Positions 20,804 to 28,639 of a stretch of DNA of 64,000 bases are shown piece after piece. Below the pieces are notes generated by a model. That model did not search any database. It was not told the origin of the DNA and was given only the letters and a program-made list of their open reading frames with translations. How positions within the stretch are numbered: position 1 is the stretch's first letter; each line of letters starts with the position of its first letter. The stretch covers positions 5,483,501 through 5,547,500 of the forward strand of contig NZ_CP127294.1 of NCBI RefSeq assembly GCF_030285625.1, in the 5' to 3' direction. This DNA comes from Amycolatopsis sp. 2-15 (lineage in GTDB: Bacteria; Actinomycetota; Actinomycetes; Mycobacteriales; Pseudonocardiaceae). Both the position numbers and the translations under genes were made by a program.

Positions 20804-20916
20804 TTCGGTCCCTCCAGAACGATCACCGAAGAGAATCCCCAGGTCGTGCCCAGGGCATCTCTTGTTACAGCGACCATCTTGTGTGACCATCGAGGGGCGC
20901 GGAAGGAGGCACTTTC
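20804..20916. promoter_or_regulatory. Divergent promoter region of MFS pump and HxlR regulator
   Basis: The 113-base gap must hold both promoters. An imperfect inverted repeat, GTTACA (20864-20869) with TGTGAC (20882-20887), spaced 12 bases, is a candidate HxlR operator. The ribosome site GGAAGGAGG lies just before the regulator ATG. Promoter hexamers cannot be assigned with confidence. Confidence 0.4.
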
Positions 20917-21309
20917 ATGTCCCAGGGGAACACCGCTGTGACCGAGCAGGTCAGCGCGATCGACCCGGAGAAACTCGAGGCGTGCACGCTGCTCGAGGTG
21001 CTCAACCGGATCAGCGGCAAGTGGGCGATCGGCATCCTGCTGGGGGCTTCACAGGGCCCGGTGCGGTTCACAGAGCTGGAACGCTCGGTGGCGGGGATCA
21101 GCCGCCGGATGCTCACGCTCACCCTGCGCAACCTCGAACGCGACGGGCTGCTGGAGCGCACCGTCTACCCGACCGTGCCGCCGCGCGTCGAGTACGAGGC
21201 GACGCCGATGGCGCGTGAGCTCTACGGCACGTTGTCGGGGCTCGTCGACTGGGCACAGCGCCACCGCGAGGGGATCGCCGTGGCGCGCGAAGCGTACGAC
21301 GCACAGTAG
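20917..21309 (+). CDS. HxlR-family transcriptional regulator
   Basis: Winged-helix regulator of 130 aa with the HxlR hallmark: CTLLEVLNRISGKWAIGIL, then RFTELERSVAGISRRMLTLTLRNLERDGLLERTVY, with the recognition helix and wing. A Cys (C23) sits at the classical position of redox- or aldehyde-sensing HxlR proteins. It is divergent from the MFS exporter and probably represses it. A strong terminator follows 6 bases after the stop. Confidence 0.88.
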   Translation: MSQGNTAVTEQVSAIDPEKLEACTLLEVLNRISGKWAIGILLGASQGPVRFTELERSVAGISRRMLTLTLRNLERDGLLERTVYPTVPPRVEYEATPMARELYGTLSGLVDWAQRHREGIAVAREAYDAQ

Positions 21310-21315
21310 AACTGC

Positions 21316-21362
21316 GTGTGCCGTGGTCGCGAGCACGGGGGACGCTCACGACCACGGCACAC
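21316..21362 (+). terminator. Terminator of the HxlR gene
   Basis: A 19-bp stem with one mismatch (21316-21334 with 21344-21362) around a 9-base loop, beginning 6 bases after the HxlR stop. It lies just outside the IS110 element. No T run follows; instead a G10 run occurs at 21383-21392. Confidence 0.75.
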
Positions 21363-21408
21363 GGGGGTGTTCGCACCCCGGCGGGGGGGGGGTGTCCCTA
21401 TGTGGTTG

Positions 21409-22614
21409 TCAAGCCGCGGTTGTGGTGGGAGCGGGTTCGGGGTGGCGGTAGTGGGTGCCGTTGCGCAGCATGGCGTAGAGGACGTCGCAGCGGCGGCGGG
21501 CCAGGCAGATGAGTGCTGCGTTGTGTTTCTTGCCCTCGGCGCGTTTGCGGTCGTAGTAGGTCCTGCTGGTCGGGTCTGCCAGGGCGGCGAACGCGGCGAG
21601 GAAAAAGGCGCGTTTGAGCTTGCGGTTGCCGGTTCGCGCGGGATGTTCGCCCTTGATCGAAGACCCAGAACTGCGGGTGACAGGGGCGATGCCCGCGTAG
21701 GCGGCCAAGTGCCCGGAGGACTTGAAGTTCGAGGCGTCACCGATCTCCAGCAGGATGCGGGCTGCGGTCCTGACCCCGATGCCGGGCATCGAGATCAGGA
21801 CCCCGGCAAGAGGGTGCGCATCGAGTATCCCCTCGACCTGCTCGGCGACGGCTTTGCGTTGCTGAAGCACGGTTTTCAGGCTGTCCGCGAGCCGGGGCAG
21901 CACGGTGTCTGCGGCTGCGGTGCCTGGAACGGTGACGGGTTGCTCGTCGAGAGCGGTCATGATTGCGTCGACGAGTGCGTCGCCCATGCGGGGTGCGTGG
22001 ACTTTGGCGATCGCGGCGAGTTTGCGGCGGCCCGCTTTGGCGATGCCGGCCGGTCCGCCGCAGCGGGAGAGGAGTTCCAGAACGGCCGGGTGGCTGATCC
22101 GTGGTCCGATGGCGCGTTCGAGGGCGGGGTGGATACCGGTGAGCAGACCACGGATCCGGTTGGCGATGCGGGTGGCCTCGCCGGCCAGGTCGTCATCGAA
22201 CCCGACCAGCACATCCAGCTCGGCCAAGGCGTCGTCGCCGACGTCGACCGGCCGCAGCGTGTGCGGCAGCGAGCGGGCAGCATCGGCGATGACGAACGCG
22301 TCCCGGGCATCGGTCTTCGCCCGGCCCGGGTAGAGATCGGCAATGCGGCGCATCGCCAGTCCGGGCAGGTAGGCCACCTGATGCCCTGCCGCGCGTGCGA
22401 CCGCGACCGGCAGCGCCCCGATCGTGGCCGGCTGGTCCACCACGACCAGCAGCGTTCCGTGCTGGGCGAGCTTGGCGAACAGCGCCCGCAGCTTCGGTTC
22501 GGTGTTGGGCAGCGGCCCGTCATGCAGCCGCTTCCCGTCCGGGTCCAGGCCGACCGCGTGGTGGCCACCTTTGCCGACATCCAGGCCGAGGAACACCCCG
22601 AAACTGCTGCTCAT
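21409..22614 (-). CDS. IS110-family transposase
   Basis: A full-length transposase/recombinase of 401 aa. The N-terminal RuvC-like DEDD domain has acidic residues at D12 (FLGLDVGKG), D60 (VVVDQP), D102 and D105 (KTDARDAF). The C-terminal Transposase_20 domain shows the helix-hairpin-helix SMPGIGVRTAARILLEIGD and the segment AYAGIAPVTRSSG. Known members act as dimers or tetramers guided by an RNA from the element's own noncoding end. The gene is intact with no frameshift, so the element may be active or recently arrived. Confidence 0.95.
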   Translation of the reverse strand: MSSSFGVFLGLDVGKGGHHAVGLDPDGKRLHDGPLPNTEPKLRALFAKLAQHGTLLVVVDQPATIGALPVAVARAAGHQVAYLPGLAMRRIADLYPGRAKTDARDAFVIADAARSLPHTLRPVDVGDDALAELDVLVGFDDDLAGEATRIANRIRGLLTGIHPALERAIGPRISHPAVLELLSRCGGPAGIAKAGRRKLAAIAKVHAPRMGDALVDAIMTALDEQPVTVPGTAAADTVLPRLADSLKTVLQQRKAVAEQVEGILDAHPLAGVLISMPGIGVRTAARILLEIGDASNFKSSGHLAAYAGIAPVTRSSGSSIKGEHPARTGNRKLKRAFFLAAFAALADPTSRTYYDRKRAEGKKHNAALICLARRRCDVLYAMLRNGTHYRHPEPAPTTTAA

Positions 22615-22849
22615 CCACCATGCCGTTCGTTCGCCGCGACGTGGTCACCGGTCTGGCATCGATGGCCGGCACCCACGTTACGACGAGACCTACCCTGCGG
22701 CGGCCGTGTCCCTATCAGCGGTCCCTCGATGCCACCAGGCCCGGTGACACCACCCCCCCGGATCATGCCTACGACTGGGGGCGTCAGTCATGCCGAACCC
22801 GGCGACCACAACTCCCTGATCGAGAGCCACGAAAAAGGTAACGGGGGGG
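22615..22849 (-). ncRNA. Candidate bridge RNA region of the IS110 element
   Basis: About 235 noncoding bases upstream of the transposase, where IS110 elements encode the bridge RNA that pairs with target and donor DNA. Here the element's short-end sequence GTGTCCCTAT reappears at 22706-22715, as expected if one loop matches the donor end. Several short dyads are present (for example around 22650-22680 and 22790-22806). The assignment rests on family knowledge and position; I have not folded the RNA. Confidence 0.45.
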
Positions 22850-22866
22850 TTGGGGTGCGAACGGCT

Positions 22867-24252
22867 TCAGTTGCCCGCTGAGGCTCCGACCGGTTCGCCC
22901 CGGTCGGTGGGCGGCTCAGTGGCGGCCGGTTCGGCCGGAGCGGCGGATTCGTCGAGCAGCGTGGCTTCGTCGAACGGCGCGGACCCCGCGAAGACCTGGC
23001 GGGACTTGTCGCGGTCGAACTCCTTCATCCACGATCCGATGAGGACGGTCGCCACGGCGTTGCCGGCGAAGTTCGTCAGCGCGCGGGCCTCGGACATGAA
23101 CCGGTCGATGCCGAGGATGAACCCGACGCCGTCGACGAGCTCCGGCCGGTGCGACTGCAGGCCGCTCGCCAGGGTCGCGATGCCGGCGCCGCTGACGCCC
23201 GCCGCACCCTTGGAAGCGATGATCATGAACAGCAGCAACGTGATCTGCTCGCCCAGCGCCAGTGGTTCGTCCTGCGCCGTGGCGATGAACAGCGTCGCCA
23301 TGGTCAGGTAGATCGCCGTGCCGTCGAGGTTGAACGAGTAGCCCGTGGGCACCGTGATGCCGACGACCGGCTTGCTCACGCCGAGGTGTTCCATCTTCGC
23401 GATCAGCCGCGGCAGCGCCGATTCCGACGACGACGTGGACAGGATCAGCAGGAACTCGCGGCCCAGGTACTTGAGCAACTGGAAGATGTTGACCCGTGCG
23501 CCCAGCCACAGCACCGCGCCGAGGACACCGAACACGAAGATCAGGCAGGTCACGTAGAAGCCGAGCATGATCACCAGCAGGCTGCGCAGCGCGCCCCAGC
23601 CGGTGGCGCCGACCACGGCCGCGATCGCGCCGAACGCGCCGACCGGGGCGGCCCACATGATCATCGCCAGGATGCGGAACACCAGCCGCTGCACGTGCTC
23701 GACGCCGCGCAGGATCGGCTCGCCGCGCTTGCCGAGCTTCTGCAGCGCGAACCCGGTGAGCAGCGCGATGAGCAGCGTCTGCAGGACCTGGCCCTCGGTG
23801 AACGCCGAGACGAACGAGGTCGGGATGATCCCGAGCACGAAGTCGACGCCGCCTTCGGCGCCCTTGGCCTGGTCGTGGACCTTCGACACGTCGGCGGGGT
23901 TGAGGTGCAGACCACTGCCGGGGTGGAGGATGTTTCCGACGATGAGGCCGATGGCGAGCGCGAACGTCGACATCACGATGAAGTAGACCAGCGCCGTGAT
24001 GCCGACCTTGCCGACCTTCGCCGCCTTCGCGACCGAGCCGATGCCCAGCACGATGGTGCAGAAGATGATCGGCGAGATCATCATCTTGATCAGGTTGACG
24101 AATCCGGTGCCCAGCGGTGCGAGCTGCTTGCCGAACGACGGCCAGATCAAGCCGACCGCGACGCCGAGCACCACGGCGGCGATCACGGCCAGGTAAAGGT
24201 AACGCGTGCGGTCGCGCTTGGGCGCGGCCGCTTCGGGGGTCGGTGTCGGCAC
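22867..24252 (-). CDS. dctA: C4-dicarboxylate/cation symporter (DctA family)
   Basis: Dicarboxylate/amino acid:cation symporter of 461 aa with eight membrane helices and the two re-entrant loops of the family. The serine-rich loop is LSTSSSESALPRL, and the substrate/ion motif is GYSFNLDGTAIYLTMATLFIA. It imports succinate, fumarate or malate with protons or sodium. GTG at 24252 is preferred to the GTG 13 codons earlier because GGAGG stands 5 bases before it. The neighbouring divergent two-component system of the DcuS/DcuR type probably controls it. The C-terminal tail is Glu/Pro/Ala-rich and variable. Confidence 0.9.
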   Translation of the reverse strand: MPTPTPEAAAPKRDRTRYLYLAVIAAVVLGVAVGLIWPSFGKQLAPLGTGFVNLIKMMISPIIFCTIVLGIGSVAKAAKVGKVGITALVYFIVMSTFALAIGLIVGNILHPGSGLHLNPADVSKVHDQAKGAEGGVDFVLGIIPTSFVSAFTEGQVLQTLLIALLTGFALQKLGKRGEPILRGVEHVQRLVFRILAMIMWAAPVGAFGAIAAVVGATGWGALRSLLVIMLGFYVTCLIFVFGVLGAVLWLGARVNIFQLLKYLGREFLLILSTSSSESALPRLIAKMEHLGVSKPVVGITVPTGYSFNLDGTAIYLTMATLFIATAQDEPLALGEQITLLLFMIIASKGAAGVSGAGIATLASGLQSHRPELVDGVGFILGIDRFMSEARALTNFAGNAVATVLIGSWMKEFDRDKSRQVFAGSAPFDEATLLDESAAPAEPAATEPPTDRGEPVGASAGN

Positions 24253-24426
24253 CGTTGCCTCCAGCTGGGGAATGGGTGGAACGCCGGTCACTATGCGGGG
24301 AGGATATGACCAGCGTCACCGTTGTGTTCATTGAGTTCGCACGAGAGGTCCAGTCCGGTTCGGACGGTGGTACGCGAGGGTCGTCGCACCACCCGGGTGT
24401 TGCCCCGTGCCCGGGTGTGCTGGTAT

Positions 24427-26112
24427 GTGCACGTGCCTGCCCCCACCCGGACCCGGTCGAGCCGCTGGAGCCTCGCCCGCCAGCTGCTGGTGCTCCAGCT
24501 GGCGGTGCTGCTCGTGCTCGTGGGCGGCGGGATCACCATCGCGTATCTCGACGCCGGCCGCACGACGTCCGACCGGGCGCGCGACCAGTCGCTGGCGGTC
24601 GCCCGCGCGATCGCCGACTCGCCGAGCGTGACCCGGGCGGTGTCCACACCGGACCCCACGGCCGTGCTGCAGCCCTACGCGGTGCGGGTGCAGACCGACG
24701 CCGACGTCGACTTCGTCACGATCATGACCCCGGAGGGGATCCGCTACACGCACCCGAACCCGGCGTTGATCGGGCAGCCGTTCCTCGGCCACATCGCCGC
24801 TGCCCAGCGTGGGGGCGTGGTCACCGAGACCTACACCGGTTCGCTCGGGCCTTCGGTCCGCGCCGTGGTTCCGGTGTTCGACGCGAACCACCGCGTCGTC
24901 GCCCTGGTGGCGGTGGGCATCACGATCGCGGCGATCTCCACCGAGCTGCGCGACCGCGTGTGGCCGCTCGCCGGTGTCGCGGCCGCCGTGCTGCTCGTCG
25001 GCGCGTGTGGCGGCTGGCTCGTGAGCGCCCGGCTCAAGCGGCAGACGCGCGGGATCGCGCCCGGTGAGCTCAGCAACCTGTTCGAGTACCACGAAGCCGT
25101 GCTGCACTCCGTCCGCGAAGGCGTGCTGCTGGTCGGGCGCGACGGCCGCGTCGGCCTGTGCAACGACGGCGCCCGCACGCTCCTGGGCCTCACCGCGAAT
25201 CCCGTGGGGCGGCCGCTGGTCGAGCTGGGGCTGCCGCCGGAGCTCGTGGCCGCGTTCGTCTCCGCCGAGACGCGCACCGAGGAGCTGCACCTCACCGACA
25301 CGCGCGTGCTGGTGGTCAGTACGACTGTCGTGCGCTCCGGCGGACGCGCGCAGGGCACCGTGGTGATCCTGCGCGACCACACCGAACTGCAGACGTTGAC
25401 GGGTGAGCTCACCACCGCCCGCAGCCTGGCGGAGGCGCTGCGGTCGCAGGCGCACGAGGCGGCGAACCGGCTGCACACCGTCGTTTCCCTCGTGGAGCTC
25501 GGCCGGCCCGAGGACGCGGTGGAGTTCGCGACGGCCGAGCTCGCGCTGGCCCAGGAGCTCACTGACCGCGTGATGAGCGCGGTGTCCGAGCCCGTGCTGG
25601 CGGCCCTGCTGCTCGGCAAGGCCGCGGAGGCCAGCGAACGCGGCGTCGAGTTCACGATCACCCCCGACACGGTGATCGAGGACCGTGGCCCGGAGATCGC
25701 CGGGCGGGACCTCGTGACGATCCTGGGCAATCTCGTCGACAACGGCATCGACGCCGCCGCGCGCGGGGCGAGCGGGCGGCCGGCCGTGGTCGTCACCGCG
25801 CGGACCGACGAGGACGGGCTGCTGTTGCGGGTCGCCGACAACGGCCCGGGCGTACCGGAGGAAGCTGTGGAGGACATGTTCCGCCGCGGTTGGTCCACGA
25901 AGGCGGGCGAGGGCCACGGGCTCGGGCTCGCCCTGGTGGTCCAGGCCGTCCGGCGCTACGGCGGCAGCGTGGACGTCGGCCGGGACGGTGCCGGGCACAT
26001 CGGTGTCGGGCACATCGGTGTCGGGCACAACGGTGCCGGGCACAACGGTGTCGGACAAAATGGCGGCGCGGTGTTCACGGTGCGGTTGCCCAGGCGGGAG
26101 GCGCTGCGGTGA
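24427..26112 (+). CDS. Sensor histidine kinase, DcuS/CitA type
   Basis: Membrane sensor kinase of about 561 aa. It has two transmembrane helices (QLLVLQLAVLLVLVGGGITI and LAGVAAAVLLVGACGGWLV) enclosing an extracellular PAS-like (PASTA/Cache) domain with TPEGIRYTHPNP. A cytosolic PAS domain follows, then the SPOB-type helical phosphoacceptor with LRSQAHEAANRLH (His). The ATPase domain has LVDNGIDAA (N box), VADNGPGVP (G1) and GEGHGLGLALV (G2). The start is uncertain: GTG 24427 or 24433, both lacking a strong ribosome site. Family members sense citrate or C4-dicarboxylates, matching the divergent dctA. A run of pentapeptide repeats is inserted before the last beta strand. Confidence 0.88.
   Translation: MHVPAPTRTRSSRWSLARQLLVLQLAVLLVLVGGGITIAYLDAGRTTSDRARDQSLAVARAIADSPSVTRAVSTPDPTAVLQPYAVRVQTDADVDFVTIMTPEGIRYTHPNPALIGQPFLGHIAAAQRGGVVTETYTGSLGPSVRAVVPVFDANHRVVALVAVGITIAAISTELRDRVWPLAGVAAAVLLVGACGGWLVSARLKRQTRGIAPGELSNLFEYHEAVLHSVREGVLLVGRDGRVGLCNDGARTLLGLTANPVGRPLVELGLPPELVAAFVSAETRTEELHLTDTRVLVVSTTVVRSGGRAQGTVVILRDHTELQTLTGELTTARSLAEALRSQAHEAANRLHTVVSLVELGRPEDAVEFATAELALAQELTDRVMSAVSEPVLAALLLGKAAEASERGVEFTITPDTVIEDRGPEIAGRDLVTILGNLVDNGIDAAARGASGRPAVVVTARTDEDGLLLRVADNGPGVPEEAVEDMFRRGWSTKAGEGHGLGLALVVQAVRRYGGSVDVGRDGAGHIGVGHIGVGHNGAGHNGVGQNGGAVFTVRLPRREALR
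25987..26061 (+). repeat. 15-bp tandem repeat, 5 copies, inside the kinase gene
   Basis: Five consecutive 15-bp units of the form GGTGYCGGGCACAWC, the fifth diverged. In frame they encode G-x-G-H-x pentapeptides (GAGHI, GVGHI, GVGHN, GAGHN, GVGQN). They are inserted between the ATP-binding G2 box region and the final strand GAVFTVRLP of the kinase domain. Unit length keeps the frame. Confidence 0.9.
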
Positions 26113-26777
26113 TCCGGGTGCTGGTGGTGGAGGACGAGCCCGTGGCCGCCGAGGCCCACCGGCTCTACGTGGAGCGCGTGGGCGGCTTCAGCGTCGCCGG
26201 CGTCGTCCACTCCGGCGGCGACGCGCTGCGCTTCTGCGAGCGCGAACCCGTCGACCTCGTGCTGCTCGACTTCTACCTGCCCGACACCCACGGCCTCGCC
26301 GTGTGCCGCTCCCTGCGCGCGGCCGGCCTGCCCATCGACGTGATCGCCGTGACCTCGGCGCGCGACCTCGCGCTGGTGAAGGCGGCGGTGTCGGTGGGCG
26401 TGGTGCAGTACCTGCTGAAACCGTTCACTTTCGCTTCGCTGCGGGAAAAGCTCGAGCGCTACGCCGAGTTCCACCGGGCTTCGGGCGAGGTCACCGGCCA
26501 GGCCGAGATCGACCGCGCACTCGCCACGCTGCGCACGAGCGAGCAGCACGCCCTGCCGAAGGGCATGAGCGCCGAGACGCTCGAAGCCATCACCGCAGCC
26601 CTCGCCGCCGCCTCCGAAGGCCTCTCCGCCGCCGGCGCGGCGAGCGCGATCGGCGCTTCGCGCGTCACGGCCCGCCGCTACCTGGAGTACTTGGCGGACA
26701 ACGGGTTGGCCCACCGCGAACCCCGTTACGGCCAGGTCGGGCGGCCCGAGGTGTGGTACCGCCACGGCCCGGCCTGA
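26109..26777 (+). CDS. Response regulator, DcuR/CitB type
   Basis: Response regulator of 222 aa. The receiver domain has the acidic pair E9-D10 (VVEDEP), the phosphoacceptor in LLLDFYLPD, a Thr in VTSARD and the Lys in LLKPFTF. The C-terminal DNA-binding domain is the winged helix-turn-helix of CitB-type regulators (SAAGAASAIGASRVTARRYLEYL). The GTG start overlaps the kinase stop (GTGA), so it is the cognate partner. It likely activates dctA, which is divergent from the kinase gene. Confidence 0.92.
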   Translation: MIRVLVVEDEPVAAEAHRLYVERVGGFSVAGVVHSGGDALRFCEREPVDLVLLDFYLPDTHGLAVCRSLRAAGLPIDVIAVTSARDLALVKAAVSVGVVQYLLKPFTFASLREKLERYAEFHRASGEVTGQAEIDRALATLRTSEQHALPKGMSAETLEAITAALAAASEGLSAAGAASAIGASRVTARRYLEYLADNGLAHREPRYGQVGRPEVWYRHGPA

Positions 26778-26789
26778 GGTTCGCCGTCG

Positions 26790-28028
26790 TCAGGCGAGCC
26801 GCACGGACATCGTCCAGAGCTTGCTGTCCTTGCCGTTGGGGTACGACCAGCCGGCTTCGCAGCCCCAGCCGGATTGGCAGTTGTCGCCGTAGAAAGTGGC
26901 GGTGCGCGGCCCGGTGACGGCGACCCCGATGTAGCCGCTGGAGCCGAGGGTGTCGCACGGATGCACGCCGTTGGGCGCGGTGCAGTTGGTGGGCTGATTG
27001 GTGTAGAAGCGGTGCAGTGCGGTCCAAGTGGCGCCGCTGTCGTAGCTGAACGCGATGTTGTTGCCGGGCCGGCCGAACACCAGCATCAGGATGCCGCCCT
27101 CCATCGTGTTCACCACCGGGGCGACCCCACGCACCGCGTTCGCGTCGATCGCGCCGGGCACCTTCACCGCGAACGCCGCACCCCAGCCCGCGGTCTTGAG
27201 GTCCGCCGCGGAGCTCACGGGGCCGTTGGTGATCCGGCCGAGCAGCCGGCTGTAGATGACCTTGGACGTGGGATCGTCGTCCTGCCGGGTGATCATCAGC
27301 AGCCGCCCGTCGGCGAGACGGGTGGCCGAGGACTCGCTGTAGTTGAAGGCGGCGGACAGGAACGGGGTGGCCGAGCGGGTCCAGGTGGTGCCGCCCTTCG
27401 GCATCGTGAGCAGGTAGGCGGCCGAATGCCCGTTGGCCTGCCCGGCGTAGAACGGCGCGACCAGATCCCCGTTGGGCAGCGTGAGCACGCCCTGGAAAAG
27501 GCGCCCGGTCTCGCCGGTTCGGATGATGGCCCCGGCCAGGTCGAGGTTCGCCCGGCCGATCCGCCAGCTCGCACCGCCGTCGGACGAGGTCCAGCGCACG
27601 AAGTATCGCTGACCGGTGGCATCCACCCTGCCGAGGCTTTCGAACACCGAGTACTCGCGGCCCGTGGCGACGCCGTTGGCCACCATCGCGAACTGGGCCG
27701 TGGGCAAGTCCTGCAGCTTCTTCCCCGTTCCGGCTTCGAGCGCGGGCTGCCAGCGGCCCGCGTCGTCCCGGTACTCGACGCGGGACTTGACCTGCCGGTC
27801 GCCGTCGGCGCTGACCAGGAAACTGCGGATCAGCCGGTGCTTGGTCGCGCCCGTCGCGTCCTGCCAGGTGACCCACTGCAGCGACGGCATGGCGCGGAAC
27901 TGCCGGTTCGGGTCCGCCGGCTCGATGGTCAGCGCTCCGTAGCCTGGTTGCAGTGCCGCCGACGCCACCGGGGTGATCAACCCCAACGTCAGAAGCACGA
28001 GTCCGACGAGCGCACCGATTCTCTTCAC
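26790..28028 (-). CDS. Secreted sialidase-like (BNR) protein
   Basis: A 412-aa exported protein with a Sec signal peptide ending ASA (residues 1-24). The mature part is a beta-propeller of the sialidase/neuraminidase superfamily: Asp-box-like motifs SSDGGASW, SYDSGATW and the related MPKGGTTW recur, as in exo-alpha-sialidases and related sugar hydrolases. Cysteine pairs near the end (NCTAPNGVHPC, NCQSGWGC) suggest disulphides. Catalytic Arg/Tyr/Glu residues cannot be assigned by eye, so it may be a non-enzymatic propeller. It is convergent with the response regulator, 12 bases away. Confidence 0.75.
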   Translation of the reverse strand: MKRIGALVGLVLLTLGLITPVASAALQPGYGALTIEPADPNRQFRAMPSLQWVTWQDATGATKHRLIRSFLVSADGDRQVKSRVEYRDDAGRWQPALEAGTGKKLQDLPTAQFAMVANGVATGREYSVFESLGRVDATGQRYFVRWTSSDGGASWRIGRANLDLAGAIIRTGETGRLFQGVLTLPNGDLVAPFYAGQANGHSAAYLLTMPKGGTTWTRSATPFLSAAFNYSESSATRLADGRLLMITRQDDDPTSKVIYSRLLGRITNGPVSSAADLKTAGWGAAFAVKVPGAIDANAVRGVAPVVNTMEGGILMLVFGRPGNNIAFSYDSGATWTALHRFYTNQPTNCTAPNGVHPCDTLGSSGYIGVAVTGPRTATFYGDNCQSGWGCEAGWSYPNGKDSKLWTMSVRLA

Positions 28029-28207
28029 GTTCTCCCCTTCACGCCGTGATCGACAGCAGGAGCCTGCCGTCGTGACGACGGCGGCGCGGGCGAATCGACC
28101 GGTTTCACCCGGATGGTCGTTCGCACACTGTTTCCGTATAACGCCCTATACCTCGCGGCGGGAAGACGTTACGGTCACCGGCGAACCCGCGCGACGAAGG
28201 GAATCCG

Positions 28208-28636
28208 GTGGAGCGAGACCCGCGCCCACGGCTGCTGCTGCGGCACCTCGCGCACGAGCGGAGTGCCGAGGGCAGCGAACGTACCTCGCCGCTCAGCGTC
28301 CGGCGGCCCGCGGCCGGGTACGCCTCGGCGACGGCCGTGTGCGGCTGGTGCGGCACCGAGCTCCAGCTGCGCGTGGCGGCGGCCCGCAAGGTGCGGCAGT
28401 CGCTGCTGGGGTGGGCGCTGGTGTACTTCGCCGGCGTACTGGCCGTGGTCGGGGGCATGGCCGCGCTGTCGGCGTCGATCGTGTGGCTCGCCGTGGTGCT
28501 GATGGTCGGCGGCCTGCTGGTCGCGGTGGTCGGCGGGGCGTTCTGGTGGTGGGCCACAGGTGTGCGTCCGGTGAGCGCGGTGCCGGAGGGCAAGCCCGGG
28601 CCGCACGTGGTCAGGCCGGACCGCGGGCAGCGCTAG
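28208..28636 (+). CDS. Small membrane protein with a CxxC motif
   Basis: A 142-aa protein starting at GTG 28208. A CGWC motif (about residue 45) lies before two adjacent transmembrane helices (LLGWALVYFAGVLAVVGGMAA and VWLAVVLMVGGLLVAVVGGAFWWW), followed by a polar tail. The CGWCGTEL segment resembles a half zinc ribbon. No family recognised. It is alone on this strand and ends 3 bases from the convergent hexosaminidase gene. Confidence 0.7.
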   Translation: MERDPRPRLLLRHLAHERSAEGSERTSPLSVRRPAAGYASATAVCGWCGTELQLRVAAARKVRQSLLGWALVYFAGVLAVVGGMAALSASIVWLAVVLMVGGLLVAVVGGAFWWWATGVRPVSAVPEGKPGPHVVRPDRGQR

Positions 28637-28639
28637 AAC

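Larger units (their letters stand above)
21391..22849 (-). mobile_element. IS110-family insertion sequence
   Basis: A complete IS110-family element of about 1.46 kb carrying one intact transposase on the minus strand. Family members lack long terminal inverted repeats and have a short end after the transposase and a longer noncoding end before it; that is the layout here (18 bases against about 235). The motif GTGTCCCTAT occurs at the short end (21392-21401) and again inside the long end (22706-22715). Both outer boundaries fall in G runs (21383-21392 and 22843-22849), so exact ends are uncertain by several bases. It separates the HxlR gene from dctA and ends only about 17 bases past the dctA stop. 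Confidence 0.8.

Noticed and set aside
21953..22585. Plus-strand frames inside the IS110 element that might be a passenger gene
   Set aside because: All are antisense or out-of-frame to the transposase, with Arg/Pro-rich products; nothing resembles a cargo protein.
25987..26061. Tandem units as a CRISPR array
   Set aside because: The units are 15 bp, directly abutting, without spacers, and lie in frame within a histidine kinase gene. The 18-bp repeats at 9135 and 57161 are likewise spacer-free.
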